The position numbers were made by a program, and so were the translations under genes. A DNA stretch of 52,332 nucleotides. Source: Knoellia remsis (lineage in GTDB: Bacteria; Actinomycetota; Actinomycetes; Actinomycetales; Dermatophilaceae). Location: contig NZ_PVTI01000026.1 of the NCBI RefSeq assembly GCF_003002895.1, forward strand, positions 1 through 52,332, given 5' to 3'. Under the pieces are notes generated by a model, which worked only from the letters and a program-made list of their open reading frames with translations, searched no databases and was not told where the DNA came from. Positions 42,625 to 50,190 of the stretch are shown in pieces; position 1 is the stretch's first letter; every line of letters starts with the position of its first letter.

Positions 42625-43545
42625 TCAGTGGCGACCGGTGCGGGTGCGGGGACGCAGCTCCCCGCGCGGCAGGTCGGGTGCGGGCAGCCAGCTCAGCCGG
42701 CCGGCATACCCCTCGACCTCGCCGAAGCGCTCCGAGCGCGCCTGCCACTGCTCGCGGAAGGCGACCACCTCGTCGTGGTTGCGGCCGATGAAGTTCCACC
42801 ACATGACGATCTCCTCGTCATACGGCGTCCCGCCGAGCAGCACCGCGCGCACGTCGCCGTGCGCCTCGAGGGTGAGGGTCGACGCGCCCGCCTCGACGAT
42901 GCCGAGGTCGCCGCGCCCCAGGCGCTGCCCCGCGAACGTCACCTCGCCGGTGTCGACGAGCAGACCGTGTTCGTATGCCGTGTCGACGTCGAGCGTGACC
43001 GTCGCACCGTCCGCGATCGTCAGCTCCGCGCCGAGCAGCGGGGTTCGGGTCTGCACGGGCGAGGTGTGTCCGGCGAGCGTGCCGATGAAAACCCTTGCGG
43101 TGCAACCCTCCCCGAGTGGCACGGAGGGTGCTGCGTGGTGCTGGAACTCGCGCCCCATGTCGCGGTCAACCTCGGGCAGGACCACCCAGAGCTGGACGCC
43201 GTGCAGGGTGCGTGTCTCCGGCGTCGAGACCTCGGAGTGGGCGATGCCGTGCCCGCTCGTCATGAGGTTGACCTCGCCGGGGCGGACCATCTCGTGGACG
43301 CCGGCGGTGTCGCGGTGCTCGATCTCGCCCTCGAAGAGCCAGCTCACCGTCTGCAGTCCGGTGTGCGGGTGCGGCGGGACGTCCATGCCGCCAGTGGTCG
43401 ACACGTCGTCCGGCCCGTAGTGGTCGACGAAGCACCACGCCCCGACGAAGGAGCGGTCGCGGTGCGGCAGCGTCCTGCGCACGGTCATCGATCGAGGGCC
43501 ACCGAGGGGCACCTCTCGTGGCGCCAGCACCTTCACGTCGGTCAT
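42625..43545 (-). CDS. Pirin family protein
   Basis: A 306-residue bicupin of the pirin family. The N-terminal cupin has DRSFVGAWCFVDHYGPDD, PPHPHTGLQTVSWLFEGEIEHRD and VRPGEVNLMTSGHGIAHSE, which hold the iron-binding His/Glu. Some pirins act as quercetinases, others bind transcription factors; neither is shown here. ATG 43545 is ten bases from the divergent acetyltransferase start at 43556, so there is no room for a leader. An alternative upstream ATG is at 43557. Confidence 0.9.
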   Translation of the reverse strand: MTDVKVLAPREVPLGGPRSMTVRRTLPHRDRSFVGAWCFVDHYGPDDVSTTGGMDVPPHPHTGLQTVSWLFEGEIEHRDTAGVHEMVRPGEVNLMTSGHGIAHSEVSTPETRTLHGVQLWVVLPEVDRDMGREFQHHAAPSVPLGEGCTARVFIGTLAGHTSPVQTRTPLLGAELTIADGATVTLDVDTAYEHGLLVDTGEVTFAGQRLGRGDLGIVEAGASTLTLEAHGDVRAVLLGGTPYDEEIVMWWNFIGRNHDEVVAFREQWQARSERFGEVEGYAGRLSWLPAPDLPRGELRPRTRTGRH

Positions 43546-43555
43546 GATGACCAGC

Positions 43556-43867
43556 ATGGCTGACGTCACCGTGACCAACAACACCGACGAGAACCGCTAC
43601 GAGGCCCGCCTCGGCGACGAGCTCGCCGGTGTCGCCGAGTACCAGCTCACCGACGAGCTCATCGTCTTCACCCACACCGAGGTGGAGCCGAAGTTCGAGG
43701 GCAAGGGGATCGGGTCGGCGCTCGCACAGTTCGCCCTCGACGACGTCCGCGACGCCGGTACGCGCAAGGTGCTGCCGCTGTGCCCGTTCATCAAGGCATG
43801 GATCGGCCGGCACCCCGACTACATCCCGCTCGTCTACGGCGCGCCCGAGTCGACCGCCAAGGACTGA
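43556..43867 (+). CDS. GNAT-type NATD1-like acetyltransferase
   Basis: A 103-residue short GNAT (PF14542/YjdJ type): VTNNTDENRYEARLGDELAGVAEYQLTDELIVFTHTEV, the acetyl-CoA loop EGKGIGSALAQFALDDVRD and KVLPLCPFIKAWIGRHPDY, the last being diagnostic. The substrate is unknown. ATG 43556 matches the family start; ATG 43544 would add four residues and overlap the pirin start codon. It is convergent with the next GNAT gene over only 16 bp. Confidence 0.9.
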   Translation: MADVTVTNNTDENRYEARLGDELAGVAEYQLTDELIVFTHTEVEPKFEGKGIGSALAQFALDDVRDAGTRKVLPLCPFIKAWIGRHPDYIPLVYGAPESTAKD

Positions 43868-43883
43868 CCGCGTCCTCGTTCCT

Positions 43884-44423
43884 TCACTCGCCCGGCGACG
43901 CGGGCGGGCCGTCCCCGCCGAGCGGCTTCTGGAACCACGCCACGTCGCGCCACGCCCCGTGCTTCCAGCCGATCCGTCGGTAGGTCCCCACCGGCTCGAA
44001 CCCCATCGACTCGTGCAGCGCCATGCTCGCCCGGTTGGGCAGCGTGACCCCGCCGCAGGCCATCCGCATACCGAGCTCCTCCATGCGCGCGAGCAGAGCG
44101 GCATAGAGCGACCGGCCGATCCCTCCGCCGCGCTCGGTGACGTCGACGTACACGCTCACCTCGCAGGAGAACCGGTATGCCGTCCGCGCCTTGAAGGGAC
44201 CGCCATAGGCGTAGCCGACCACGCGCCCCTCGCGCTCGGCCACGAGCCAGGCGTGACGCCGCTGGGCGGTGGCGATGCGCTCGGCCATCTGCGCGGCGTC
44301 GGGTGGCTCCTCCTCGAACGTCGCCGTCGAGTGCTCGACCCAGTGCGCGTAGATCGCGGCGCACGCGGCGGCGTCCTCGGGTGTGGCGTCCCGGGTCTCG
44401 AGAGCGAGCGTCATGCGTGACAT
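43884..44423 (-). CDS. GNAT acetyltransferase, phosphinothricin acetyltransferase-like
   Basis: A 179-residue member of the Pat/Bar-like GNAT group. It has TRDATPEDAAACAAIYAHWVEHSTATFEEEPP at the start, VVGYAYGGPFKARTAYRFSCEVSVYVDVTERGGGIGRSLY (acetyl-CoA loop) and NRASMALHESMGFEPVGTYRRIGWKHGAWRDVAWFQ. The group acetylates methionine sulfoximine-like or phosphinothricin-like amines. ATG 44423 is close to the start of the divergent kinase-like gene (GTG 44434), again leaving no leader space. Confidence 0.9.
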   Translation of the reverse strand: MSRMTLALETRDATPEDAAACAAIYAHWVEHSTATFEEEPPDAAQMAERIATAQRRHAWLVAEREGRVVGYAYGGPFKARTAYRFSCEVSVYVDVTERGGGIGRSLYAALLARMEELGMRMACGGVTLPNRASMALHESMGFEPVGTYRRIGWKHGAWRDVAWFQKPLGGDGPPASPGE

Positions 44424-44433
44424 CGTGGCAGGC

Positions 44434-45219
44434 GTGAGCGCGTCCGAGCCGACCTACGCCAAGTCCGTGCCCGGGGCGTCGCAGGGCTACGCCGAGTGGG
44501 AGGCCGCGGGTCTGCGCTGGCTCGGGGAGGCGACGGCGCAGGGCGGGGCGCGGGTCGTGGGGGTGCGCGACGTGGCGCCGGACCGGTTGCTGCTCGACCG
44601 GCTGACGCCGGCCCCGCCAAGCGTCGCGGCGGCCGAAGAGTTCGGTGCCGGGCTCGCTGCCACGCACCTCACGGGTGCGCCGGCGTGGGGTGCCGCACCA
44701 CCCGGCTGGGAGGGCGAGGGATGGTTCGGGCCGGCGTCCGACCCGCTACCGCTCGAGGTGGGCGAGTGGTCGACGTGGGGTGAGCTGTATGCCGTCCGGC
44801 TGGCGTCGCTGACCCGGCTCGCCGTCGATGGCGGCGAGCTCACGACGGCCGAGGCCGCCGAGGTCGACGCGCTCGGGGAGCATTGCGCCGCAGGGGATTT
44901 CGACACCTCCGACACCCCGGCCCGGATCCACGGCGACCTGTGGTCGGGCAACGTCATGTGGACCCCGGACGGCGTCGTCCTCATCGACCCCGCCGCCCAC
45001 GGCGGCCACCGAGAGGCCGACCTCGCGATGCTCGACCTCTTCGGTGCGCCGCACCTCGACCGCGTCCACGCGGCATACCGCGACGCAGCACCCCTCGACG
45101 ACGGCTGGGAGGAGCGGGTCGGGCTCCACCAGCTCTACCCGGTGCTCGTGCACGCGGTGCTCTTCGGTGGCGGTTACGCCGGGCAGGCAATGCGTCTCGT
45201 CCGCGCGCTTGGGTCTTGA
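44434..45219 (+). CDS. Fructosamine kinase family protein
   Basis: A 261-residue APH/protein-kinase-like fold of the fructosamine/ketosamine kinase family. It has YAKSVPGASQGYAEWEAAGLRWL (nucleotide-binding Lys), catalytic loop RIHGDLWSGNVMW and the metal Asp in VLIDPAAHGGHREADLAML. The family phosphorylates sugars attached to proteins so they can be removed. GTG 44434 is preferred over ATG 44413, which would overlap the divergent start. The last residues and stop codon come from a family-C hairpin (45212-45274). Confidence 0.9.
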   Translation: MSASEPTYAKSVPGASQGYAEWEAAGLRWLGEATAQGGARVVGVRDVAPDRLLLDRLTPAPPSVAAAEEFGAGLAATHLTGAPAWGAAPPGWEGEGWFGPASDPLPLEVGEWSTWGELYAVRLASLTRLAVDGGELTTAEAAEVDALGEHCAAGDFDTSDTPARIHGDLWSGNVMWTPDGVVLIDPAAHGGHREADLAMLDLFGAPHLDRVHAAYRDAAPLDDGWEERVGLHQLYPVLVHAVLFGGGYAGQAMRLVRALGS

Positions 45220-45274
45220 CCCGCACTTTGGAACAGCCGAGCGGCGCGGGTGTCCCAAAGTACGGGTCAAGACC
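45212..45274. terminator. Family-C hairpin including a stop codon
   Basis: A 20-bp arm at 45212-45231 (ggtcttgacccgcacttt + gg) pairs with 45255-45274 with one mismatch, around 23 nt. The TGA of the kinase-like gene (45217-45219) lies inside the left arm. One arm also occurs at 17178-17197. The rest of the 240-bp gap to 45459 has CTTGACC-rich DNA (45316-45360) but nothing recognised. Confidence 0.75.
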
Positions 45275-45459
45275 TGAGTATCGGCAGGGGTGACATCGGG
45301 CCGCACCGCGCCGACCTTGACCGGCGTTGACGGTCTTTGCCGGGCCTTGACCAAGCCTTGGCCGAATGCGGAGCGCCGCGTGACCGGTGACTAGTCCGTG
45401 GGTTCCTAACGTCGAAAGTGCCCGCGGAAACACCGCGTGGCACCCACCAAGGAGAAAAC

Positions 45460-46623
45460 ATGACCCACCGAAGTGTCACCCTCCTGGCCGGCGTCGCCTC
45501 GGCCGCCGTGGCGGCCACCGCGCTCTACGCGACCCCTGCCAGCGCCGCCAGCGCCGAGCCGAACGACTCCGTCGCCGAGATGTCGGCGCAGTGGCTCGCG
45601 AAGGACAGCGGACTCACGATCGAGACCGCCCGCGACCGCATCGCCGCGCAGGACGGCCTGTCCACCAAGGCCGCCGCCCTCGAGAAGGCCCTCGGCGCCA
45701 AGGCCGCCGGCTCGTTCATCGACCAGAAGGCCGGCACCCTCGTCGTCAACGTCACCGACGCCGCCGCCGCCAAGGCCGTGCAGGCCAAGGGCGCCACCGC
45801 CAAGGTCGTCGCCAACGACACCGCCGAGCTCGCCACCGCCGAGAAGTCCGCCAGGGCCGTCGCCGGCGCCGACGCCATCTCCACCTACTCCGACCCGATG
45901 ACGAACAAGGTCGTCCTCACCGTCCCCGCCGACAAGGTCGCTGCCACGAAGGCCAAGGTCGACACCAGCCGCGTCACGGTCGAGGGCACCGAGGCGACGA
46001 TGACGACGCAGGCCAACGTCTACGGCGGCCAGCAGATCGAGTTCTCCGGCTACGTCTGCTCGCTCGGCTTCAACGCCACCCGCAGCGGCACGCCCGTCTT
46101 CATCACGGCCGGCCACTGCGCCGAGGGCTACCAGAGCTTCAACCGCAACGGCACCTACCTCGGCAAGACCCAGGCCTACTCGTTCCCGGGCAACGACTAC
46201 GCCTACTCGAGCCTCGCGTCCACGTGGACCGGCGTCGGCGCCGTCGACATGTACAACGGCTCCGCCCGCCGCGTCTCCGGCTACAGCAACGCCGCTGTCG
46301 GCACCGCGGTCTGCAAGTCCGGCCGCACCACGGGGTGGACCTGCGGCTCGGTCCAGGCCAAGAACGCCACCGTCAACTACAACAACGGTGACGGCACCTA
46401 CAGCACCGTCTCCGGCCTGACGAAGTCGAACACCTGCACCGAGGGTGGCGACTCCGGCGGCTCGTGGCTGGCGAGCACCCTCGCGCAGGGCGTCACCAGC
46501 GGCGGCGCGGGCTACGGCGTCAACGGCGTCTGCGGCGAGAAGGTCGGCCAGCCGAACATCGCCTACTTCCAGCCGGTGGACGAGATCCTCAGCGTCTACG
46601 GACTCACGCTGAAGACCTCCTGA
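45460..46623 (+). CDS. Secreted streptogrisin/alpha-lytic-type serine protease
   Basis: A 387-residue S1 protease precursor. Its Sec signal ends near TPASAASA, followed by an alpha-lytic-type pro-domain (about 35-180: LVVNVTDAAAAKAVQAKGATAKVV, NKVVLTVPADKV). The mature part has His219 (TAGHC), Asp246 (GNDYAY) and Ser332 (GGDSGGSW) as triad, with disulfide cysteines in CSLGFN...GHC and CKSGRTTGWTC. The pro-domain folds and inhibits it until cleaved outside the cell. ATG 45460 has AAGGAG about seven bases upstream. It has its own promoter region after the family-C hairpin. Confidence 0.95.
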   Translation: MTHRSVTLLAGVASAAVAATALYATPASAASAEPNDSVAEMSAQWLAKDSGLTIETARDRIAAQDGLSTKAAALEKALGAKAAGSFIDQKAGTLVVNVTDAAAAKAVQAKGATAKVVANDTAELATAEKSARAVAGADAISTYSDPMTNKVVLTVPADKVAATKAKVDTSRVTVEGTEATMTTQANVYGGQQIEFSGYVCSLGFNATRSGTPVFITAGHCAEGYQSFNRNGTYLGKTQAYSFPGNDYAYSSLASTWTGVGAVDMYNGSARRVSGYSNAAVGTAVCKSGRTTGWTCGSVQAKNATVNYNNGDGTYSTVSGLTKSNTCTEGGDSGGSWLASTLAQGVTSGGAGYGVNGVCGEKVGQPNIAYFQPVDEILSVYGLTLKTS

Positions 46624-46676
46624 CCCGAGGTGCGCGGCGCCTTTCCCCCTGCGCGCGCCGCGCATCTCTCCCCGAC

Positions 46677-46718
46677 GTATGCCGTGCGGTCACCTCCCTC
46701 CGGGGCCGCACGGCATAC
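46677..46718. terminator. Perfect 13-bp hairpin from an inverted CGGCATAC pair
   Basis: GTATGCCGTGCGG (46677-46689) pairs with 46706-46718 around a 16-nt loop, 54 bp after the protease stop. Probable terminator of the protease gene. Confidence 0.75.
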
Positions 46719-46759
46719 GTGTATCCGGGTGCCGACTCCGTCGGGGAACGCCCGGTCGT

Positions 46760-46792
46760 GTCCCGAACCGTCCACTTGGGTGAGATCGGGAC
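46760..46792. repeat. Family-B hairpin copy
   Basis: GTCCCGA (46760-46766) pairs with TCGGGAC (46786-46792) around ACCGTCCACTTGGGTGAGA. The core carries CCACTTGG in place of CCAATTGG. Confidence 0.7.
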
Positions 46793-46812
46793 GCCATGGC
46801 GCGCGGACGGCA

Positions 46813-46818
46813 TACGGT
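46813..46818 (+). promoter_or_regulatory. -10 box TACGGT within a CGGCATACGG copy
   Basis: TACGGT lies 6 nt before ATG 46825, and its first bases come from the octamer at 46808. Leaderless start likely. Confidence 0.5.
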
Positions 46819-46824
46819 CGATGC

Positions 46825-47610
46825 ATGGCGACGCATGCCGAGAAGTGGCCCGCCGGCACCCCCTGCTGGGTCGAGCTGACGGTCAAGGACCTCGACCGGA
46901 GCCAGCAGTTCTACAGGGCCGTGCTCGGCTGGGAGTTCGACGATGCCGGTGAGGCCTACGGCCACTACACCAACGCGCTGCTCGGCGGGCGTCGCGTCGC
47001 CGGGATCTCCCCGCCGTCGGACGACATGGACTGGCCGTCGATGTGGACGACCTACCTCGCGACCGACGACATCGACGAGACCGAGGACGCCGCCATCGGG
47101 GCGGGCGCCAAGCCGGTCATCGAGCCGATGGAGGTCGGGGAGTTCGGTCGCGTCGCCTTGTGGGTCGACCCGTCGGGGGTGGCGTTCGGGGCGTGGGAGG
47201 CAGACGCGCACACCGGCTACGAGGTGCACCACGAGCCCGGCGCCGTGGCGTGGATCGACCTCGTGACTGCTGACCTCGAGGAGTCGAAGGCGTTCTACGG
47301 CAACGTTTTTCGCTACACGTACGAGGACACGCCGATGGGTGACATGGCGTATGCGGTGTTCACGCCACCCGGCACCGGGGTCCCGGCCGGCGGCATGGGG
47401 CCGCAGTCGCCGGGCGACCGGCTGCCCCCGCGGTGGACGGTGACGTTCGAGGTCGACGACGTCGACGCGGCGATGGCTCGGGTCGTGGAGGCGGGCGGTC
47501 GTGCGGACGACGAGCCGTTCGAGTTCGAGTACGGCCGGCTCGTCTCGGTCAAGGGTCCCGACGGCGAGGACTTCTCGCTCATCACTCCGGCCCCGGTTTC
47601 CGACGACTGA
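46825..47610 (+). CDS. Two-domain VOC family protein
   Basis: A 261-residue protein with two VOC domains in tandem: domain 1 (GTPCWVELTVKDLDRSQQFYRAVLGWEF to LWVDPSGVAFGAWE) and domain 2 (GAVAWIDLVTADLEESKAFYGNVFRYTYED to VKGPDGEDFSLITP). This is the glyoxalase-like, Streptomyces 27-kDa type with FYxxVLGW. The substrate is unknown. ATG 46825 begins the conserved part. The stop codon lies within a family-A hairpin (47604-47667). Confidence 0.9.
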   Translation: MATHAEKWPAGTPCWVELTVKDLDRSQQFYRAVLGWEFDDAGEAYGHYTNALLGGRRVAGISPPSDDMDWPSMWTTYLATDDIDETEDAAIGAGAKPVIEPMEVGEFGRVALWVDPSGVAFGAWEADAHTGYEVHHEPGAVAWIDLVTADLEESKAFYGNVFRYTYEDTPMGDMAYAVFTPPGTGVPAGGMGPQSPGDRLPPRWTVTFEVDDVDAAMARVVEAGGRADDEPFEFEYGRLVSVKGPDGEDFSLITPAPVSDD

Positions 47611-47667
47611 TTGCGCACCGTTCGCAGGGGGTGTCGTGCGCCGATGCGAACGGTGCGCAATCAGTCG
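47604..47667. terminator. Perfect 23-bp family-A hairpin containing a stop codon
   Basis: 47604-47626 (cgactgattgcgcaccgttc...) pairs fully with 47645-47667 around 18 nt. The TGA at 47608-47610 ends the VOC gene. It lies between convergent genes, three bases before the ABC-F gene end. Confidence 0.8.
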
Positions 47668-47669
47668 GG

Positions 47670-49382
47670 TCAGCGGGCGCGGGCGACGCGGGCCTCGTCC
47701 CACACCGGCTCCGGCGTCTCGACGACGCGACCGTCGCTGCCGAAGACGAGGAACCGGTCGAAGCCGCGCGCGAACCAGCGGTCGTGCGTCACCGCGAGGA
47801 CCGTCCCTTCGTATGCCGTGAGCGCGGCTTCGAGCGCCTCGGCCGAGTGCAGGTCGAGGTTGTCGGTCGGCTCGTCGAGCAGGAGCAGCGTCGCACCGCT
47901 CAGTTCGAGCAGGAGGATCTGGAAGCGGGCCTGCTGACCGCCGGAGAGGTTGTCGAACGTCTGCTCACCGGCGCGCGCCAGCTCGTAGCGGTCCAGGACG
48001 CGCGACGCTTCCTCCCGTCCACGCCCGGCGCGGTGCTCGTCGCCGCGGTGGAGGATGTCGAGCAGGGTGCGGCCGCGCAGGGCGGGGGAGTCGTGTGTCT
48101 GGGCAAACCAGCCGGGGCGCACCCGCGATCCGAGCCGCGCGATCCCGTTGTGCCGCACCGGTTCCGGCGCGATCTCGCCGACGGGTCGATGCTCGGCCTC
48201 GGGGTCGGTGCCGCCGCCGGCGAGGAGCCGGAGGAAGTGCGACTTGCCACTGCCGTTGGAACCGAGGACGGCGACCCGCTCGCCGAACCACACCTCCAGG
48301 TCGAAGGGTCGCATGAGGTCGTCGGCGCCGGAGCTCGGGTCCGGCGCCAGCAGTTCGAGCCCCTCGCAGACGACGGCGCGCTTGGCCGTGCGCCCACCGG
48401 TGAGCCGCATCCGCACGTTCTGCGGGATGGCGACCTTCTCGGGCGGGCCGGCCTTCTCGAACCGGTCGAGCTTGGTCACGGCGGCCTGGAGACGCGAGGC
48501 CATGTCGGAGTTGTAGGCCGCCTTCTGCCGATACATCACGACGAGGGCCTTGAGCTTGGCGTGCTCCTCGTCCCAGCGACGGCGCTGCTCGTCGAGGCGC
48601 TCGTTGCGGGCGACCCGGGCGTCGTGCCACGTCGCGAACGAGCCGGGGTGCGTCCACGCCGTCGCACCGAGTGCCCCCGGCTCGAGAGTGACGACGGCCG
48701 TGGCGACCCGCGACAGCAGCTCGCGGTCGTGGCTGATGAAGAGCACCGTCTTGTCCGAGGCGATGAGCCGCTCCTCGAGCCAGCGCTTGGCCGGCACGTC
48801 GAGATAGTTGTCCGGCTCGTCGAGGAGCAGCAGGTCCGCCGGCCCGGTGAGCAGCGCCTCGAGGACGACCCGCTTCTGCTCGCCTCCCGACAGTGAGGTG
48901 ACCGCGCGCCACTGCGCACGCTCGAACGGCATACCGAGGGCGCTCGTCGTCACCGTGTCCCAGACGGTCGTCTCGAACTCGTAGCCGCCCGCGTCACCCC
49001 AGTCCGCGAGCGCCTGTGCGTAGGCCAGCTGGGCGGGCTCGTCGTCGACCTCCATGATCCGCAGCTCGGCCGCGTCGACCGCGCGCGCTGCGGCCCGGAT
49101 GCGTTCTGGCGCAACGGAAATGAGCAGATCGCGCACCGTCGAGTCGTCGCGGACCTTGCCGACGAACTGGTCCATGACGGCGAGCGTCCCGCTCAGGGTG
49201 ACCGCACCCTCGTGCGGTGTGAGGGCGCCGGAGATGATGCGGGTCAGCGTCGTCTTGCCGGTGCCGTTGGGGCCGACGAGCGCGACCCGCTGCCCGTCGC
49301 CGACGCGGAACTGGACCCCGTCGAGCAGCGGCCTGCCGTCGGGCAGGCTGAAGCCGACCTGGTTGACCTCGAGATGCGCCAC
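47670..49382 (-). CDS. ABC-F family ATPase
   Basis: A 570-residue soluble protein with two ABC domains and no membrane segments. NBD1 has GPNGTGKTT, LSGGEQKR and LLLDEPDNYLD; NBD2 has GSNGSGKS, LSGGQQAR and LLLDEPTDNLD. Between them lies a charged helical linker (RNERLDEQRRRWDEEHAKLKALVVMYRQKAAYNSD), the P-site tRNA interaction motif. ABC-F proteins act on the ribosome, some giving antibiotic resistance, others regulating translation; neither is shown here. GTG 49382 is chosen because the first ABC domain starts at AHLEVNQVGFSL; its ribosome site is weak. Confidence 0.92.
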   Translation of the reverse strand: MAHLEVNQVGFSLPDGRPLLDGVQFRVGDGQRVALVGPNGTGKTTLTRIISGALTPHEGAVTLSGTLAVMDQFVGKVRDDSTVRDLLISVAPERIRAAARAVDAAELRIMEVDDEPAQLAYAQALADWGDAGGYEFETTVWDTVTTSALGMPFERAQWRAVTSLSGGEQKRVVLEALLTGPADLLLLDEPDNYLDVPAKRWLEERLIASDKTVLFISHDRELLSRVATAVVTLEPGALGATAWTHPGSFATWHDARVARNERLDEQRRRWDEEHAKLKALVVMYRQKAAYNSDMASRLQAAVTKLDRFEKAGPPEKVAIPQNVRMRLTGGRTAKRAVVCEGLELLAPDPSSGADDLMRPFDLEVWFGERVAVLGSNGSGKSHFLRLLAGGGTDPEAEHRPVGEIAPEPVRHNGIARLGSRVRPGWFAQTHDSPALRGRTLLDILHRGDEHRAGRGREEASRVLDRYELARAGEQTFDNLSGGQQARFQILLLELSGATLLLLDEPTDNLDLHSAEALEAALTAYEGTVLAVTHDRWFARGFDRFLVFGSDGRVVETPEPVWDEARVARAR

Positions 49383-49558
49383 GAGAGAGCAGTCTGACCG
49401 CCCGTATGCCGTCGCGTCACCCGAGTTTCGCCCGCCCCTCGCGCCGTGGGTCACCGCGGTGGGTCACTCCATGCCCAGCGCGGACACTGCGGACGCCCGC
49501 GACCACGGGCGACGGTGAGTGTGACGAACGGCGCAGCTCCACGGCATACGACCGCCGG

Positions 49559-49564
49559 TAGGTT
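49559..49564 (+). promoter_or_regulatory. -10 box TAGGTT, leaderless start
   Basis: TAGGTT lies 6 nt before ATG 49571. A CGGCATACG copy is just upstream at 49542. 49383-49558 is otherwise empty. Confidence 0.5.
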
Positions 49565-49570
49565 GAGGTC

Positions 49571-50053
49571 ATGGCACAGCAGTCCGCGCGCAAGAAGCCC
49601 GACCTCGAGGAGTCCATCGAGGTCGCGGCGCCGCCGTCCGTCGTCTGGTCGCTCGTGAGCGAGCCGACCGTCATCGCGGCCCAGTCGCCACAGGTCGTGC
49701 GGACCATCGTGCGCGGCCGGCCGGTCACCGAGGGCACGCGGATGATCAACCTCAACCGCAGCGGGTTCAAGGTGTGGCCGACGCGCGCGAAGGTCGTCGA
49801 GGCCGATCCGGAGCGCCGGTTCGCCTTCCGGGTCAAGGAGAACGCGACGATCTGGTCCTTCGAGCTCGAGCCGACCGCGACCGGGACCAGGCTGACCCAC
49901 AAGCGCGAGAACCCGACCGGCACGACCGCCCTCTCGGACTCGCTCGTCGACCGGTTCCTCGGCGGGCAGGAGCGGTTCACTCGGGACCTGACGGCCGGGA
50001 TGAAACGCACCCTCGCCGGCATCAAGAAGCGCGCCGAGGCCACCTCTCGCTGA
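49571..50053 (+). CDS. SRPBCC (START-like) family protein
   Basis: A 160-residue helix-grip protein: LEESIEVAAPPSVVWSLVSEPTVIAAQSPQVVRT, RFAFRVKENATIWSFELEPTATGTRLTHKRENPTG and a C-terminal helix RFTRDLTAGMKRTLAGIKKRAEA. The fold encloses a hydrophobic ligand cavity (polyketide cyclase/dehydrase type). Ligand and role are unknown. Leaderless start with TAGGTT. Confidence 0.88.
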   Translation: MAQQSARKKPDLEESIEVAAPPSVVWSLVSEPTVIAAQSPQVVRTIVRGRPVTEGTRMINLNRSGFKVWPTRAKVVEADPERRFAFRVKENATIWSFELEPTATGTRLTHKRENPTGTTALSDSLVDRFLGGQERFTRDLTAGMKRTLAGIKKRAEATSR

Positions 50054-50064
50054 TCCCAACTTTT

Positions 50065-50140
50065 CCGCCCCATGCGAGAAGGTTGAGCGAGGTGCGGGAA
50101 AGGTAGTCGCACCTCACTCAAAGGTTCCACCATGGGGCGG
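50065..50140. terminator. Nested double-stem element
   Basis: CCGCCCCATG (50065-50074) pairs with CATGGGGCGG (50131-50140), and inside GAGCGAGGTGCG (50085-50096) pairs with CGCACCTCACTC (50108-50119) with one mismatch. It follows the SRPBCC stop. Probable terminator of another, unrelated family. Confidence 0.6.
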
Positions 50141-50178
50141 CGGGTCCCACGTTCCACGTGGGCAAGTTGGGGCTCGCC

Positions 50179-50184
50179 TAGGTT
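50179..50184 (+). promoter_or_regulatory. -10 box TAGGTT, leaderless start
   Basis: TAGGTT lies 6 nt before ATG 50191. Confidence 0.5.
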
Positions 50185-50190
50185 GGGGGC

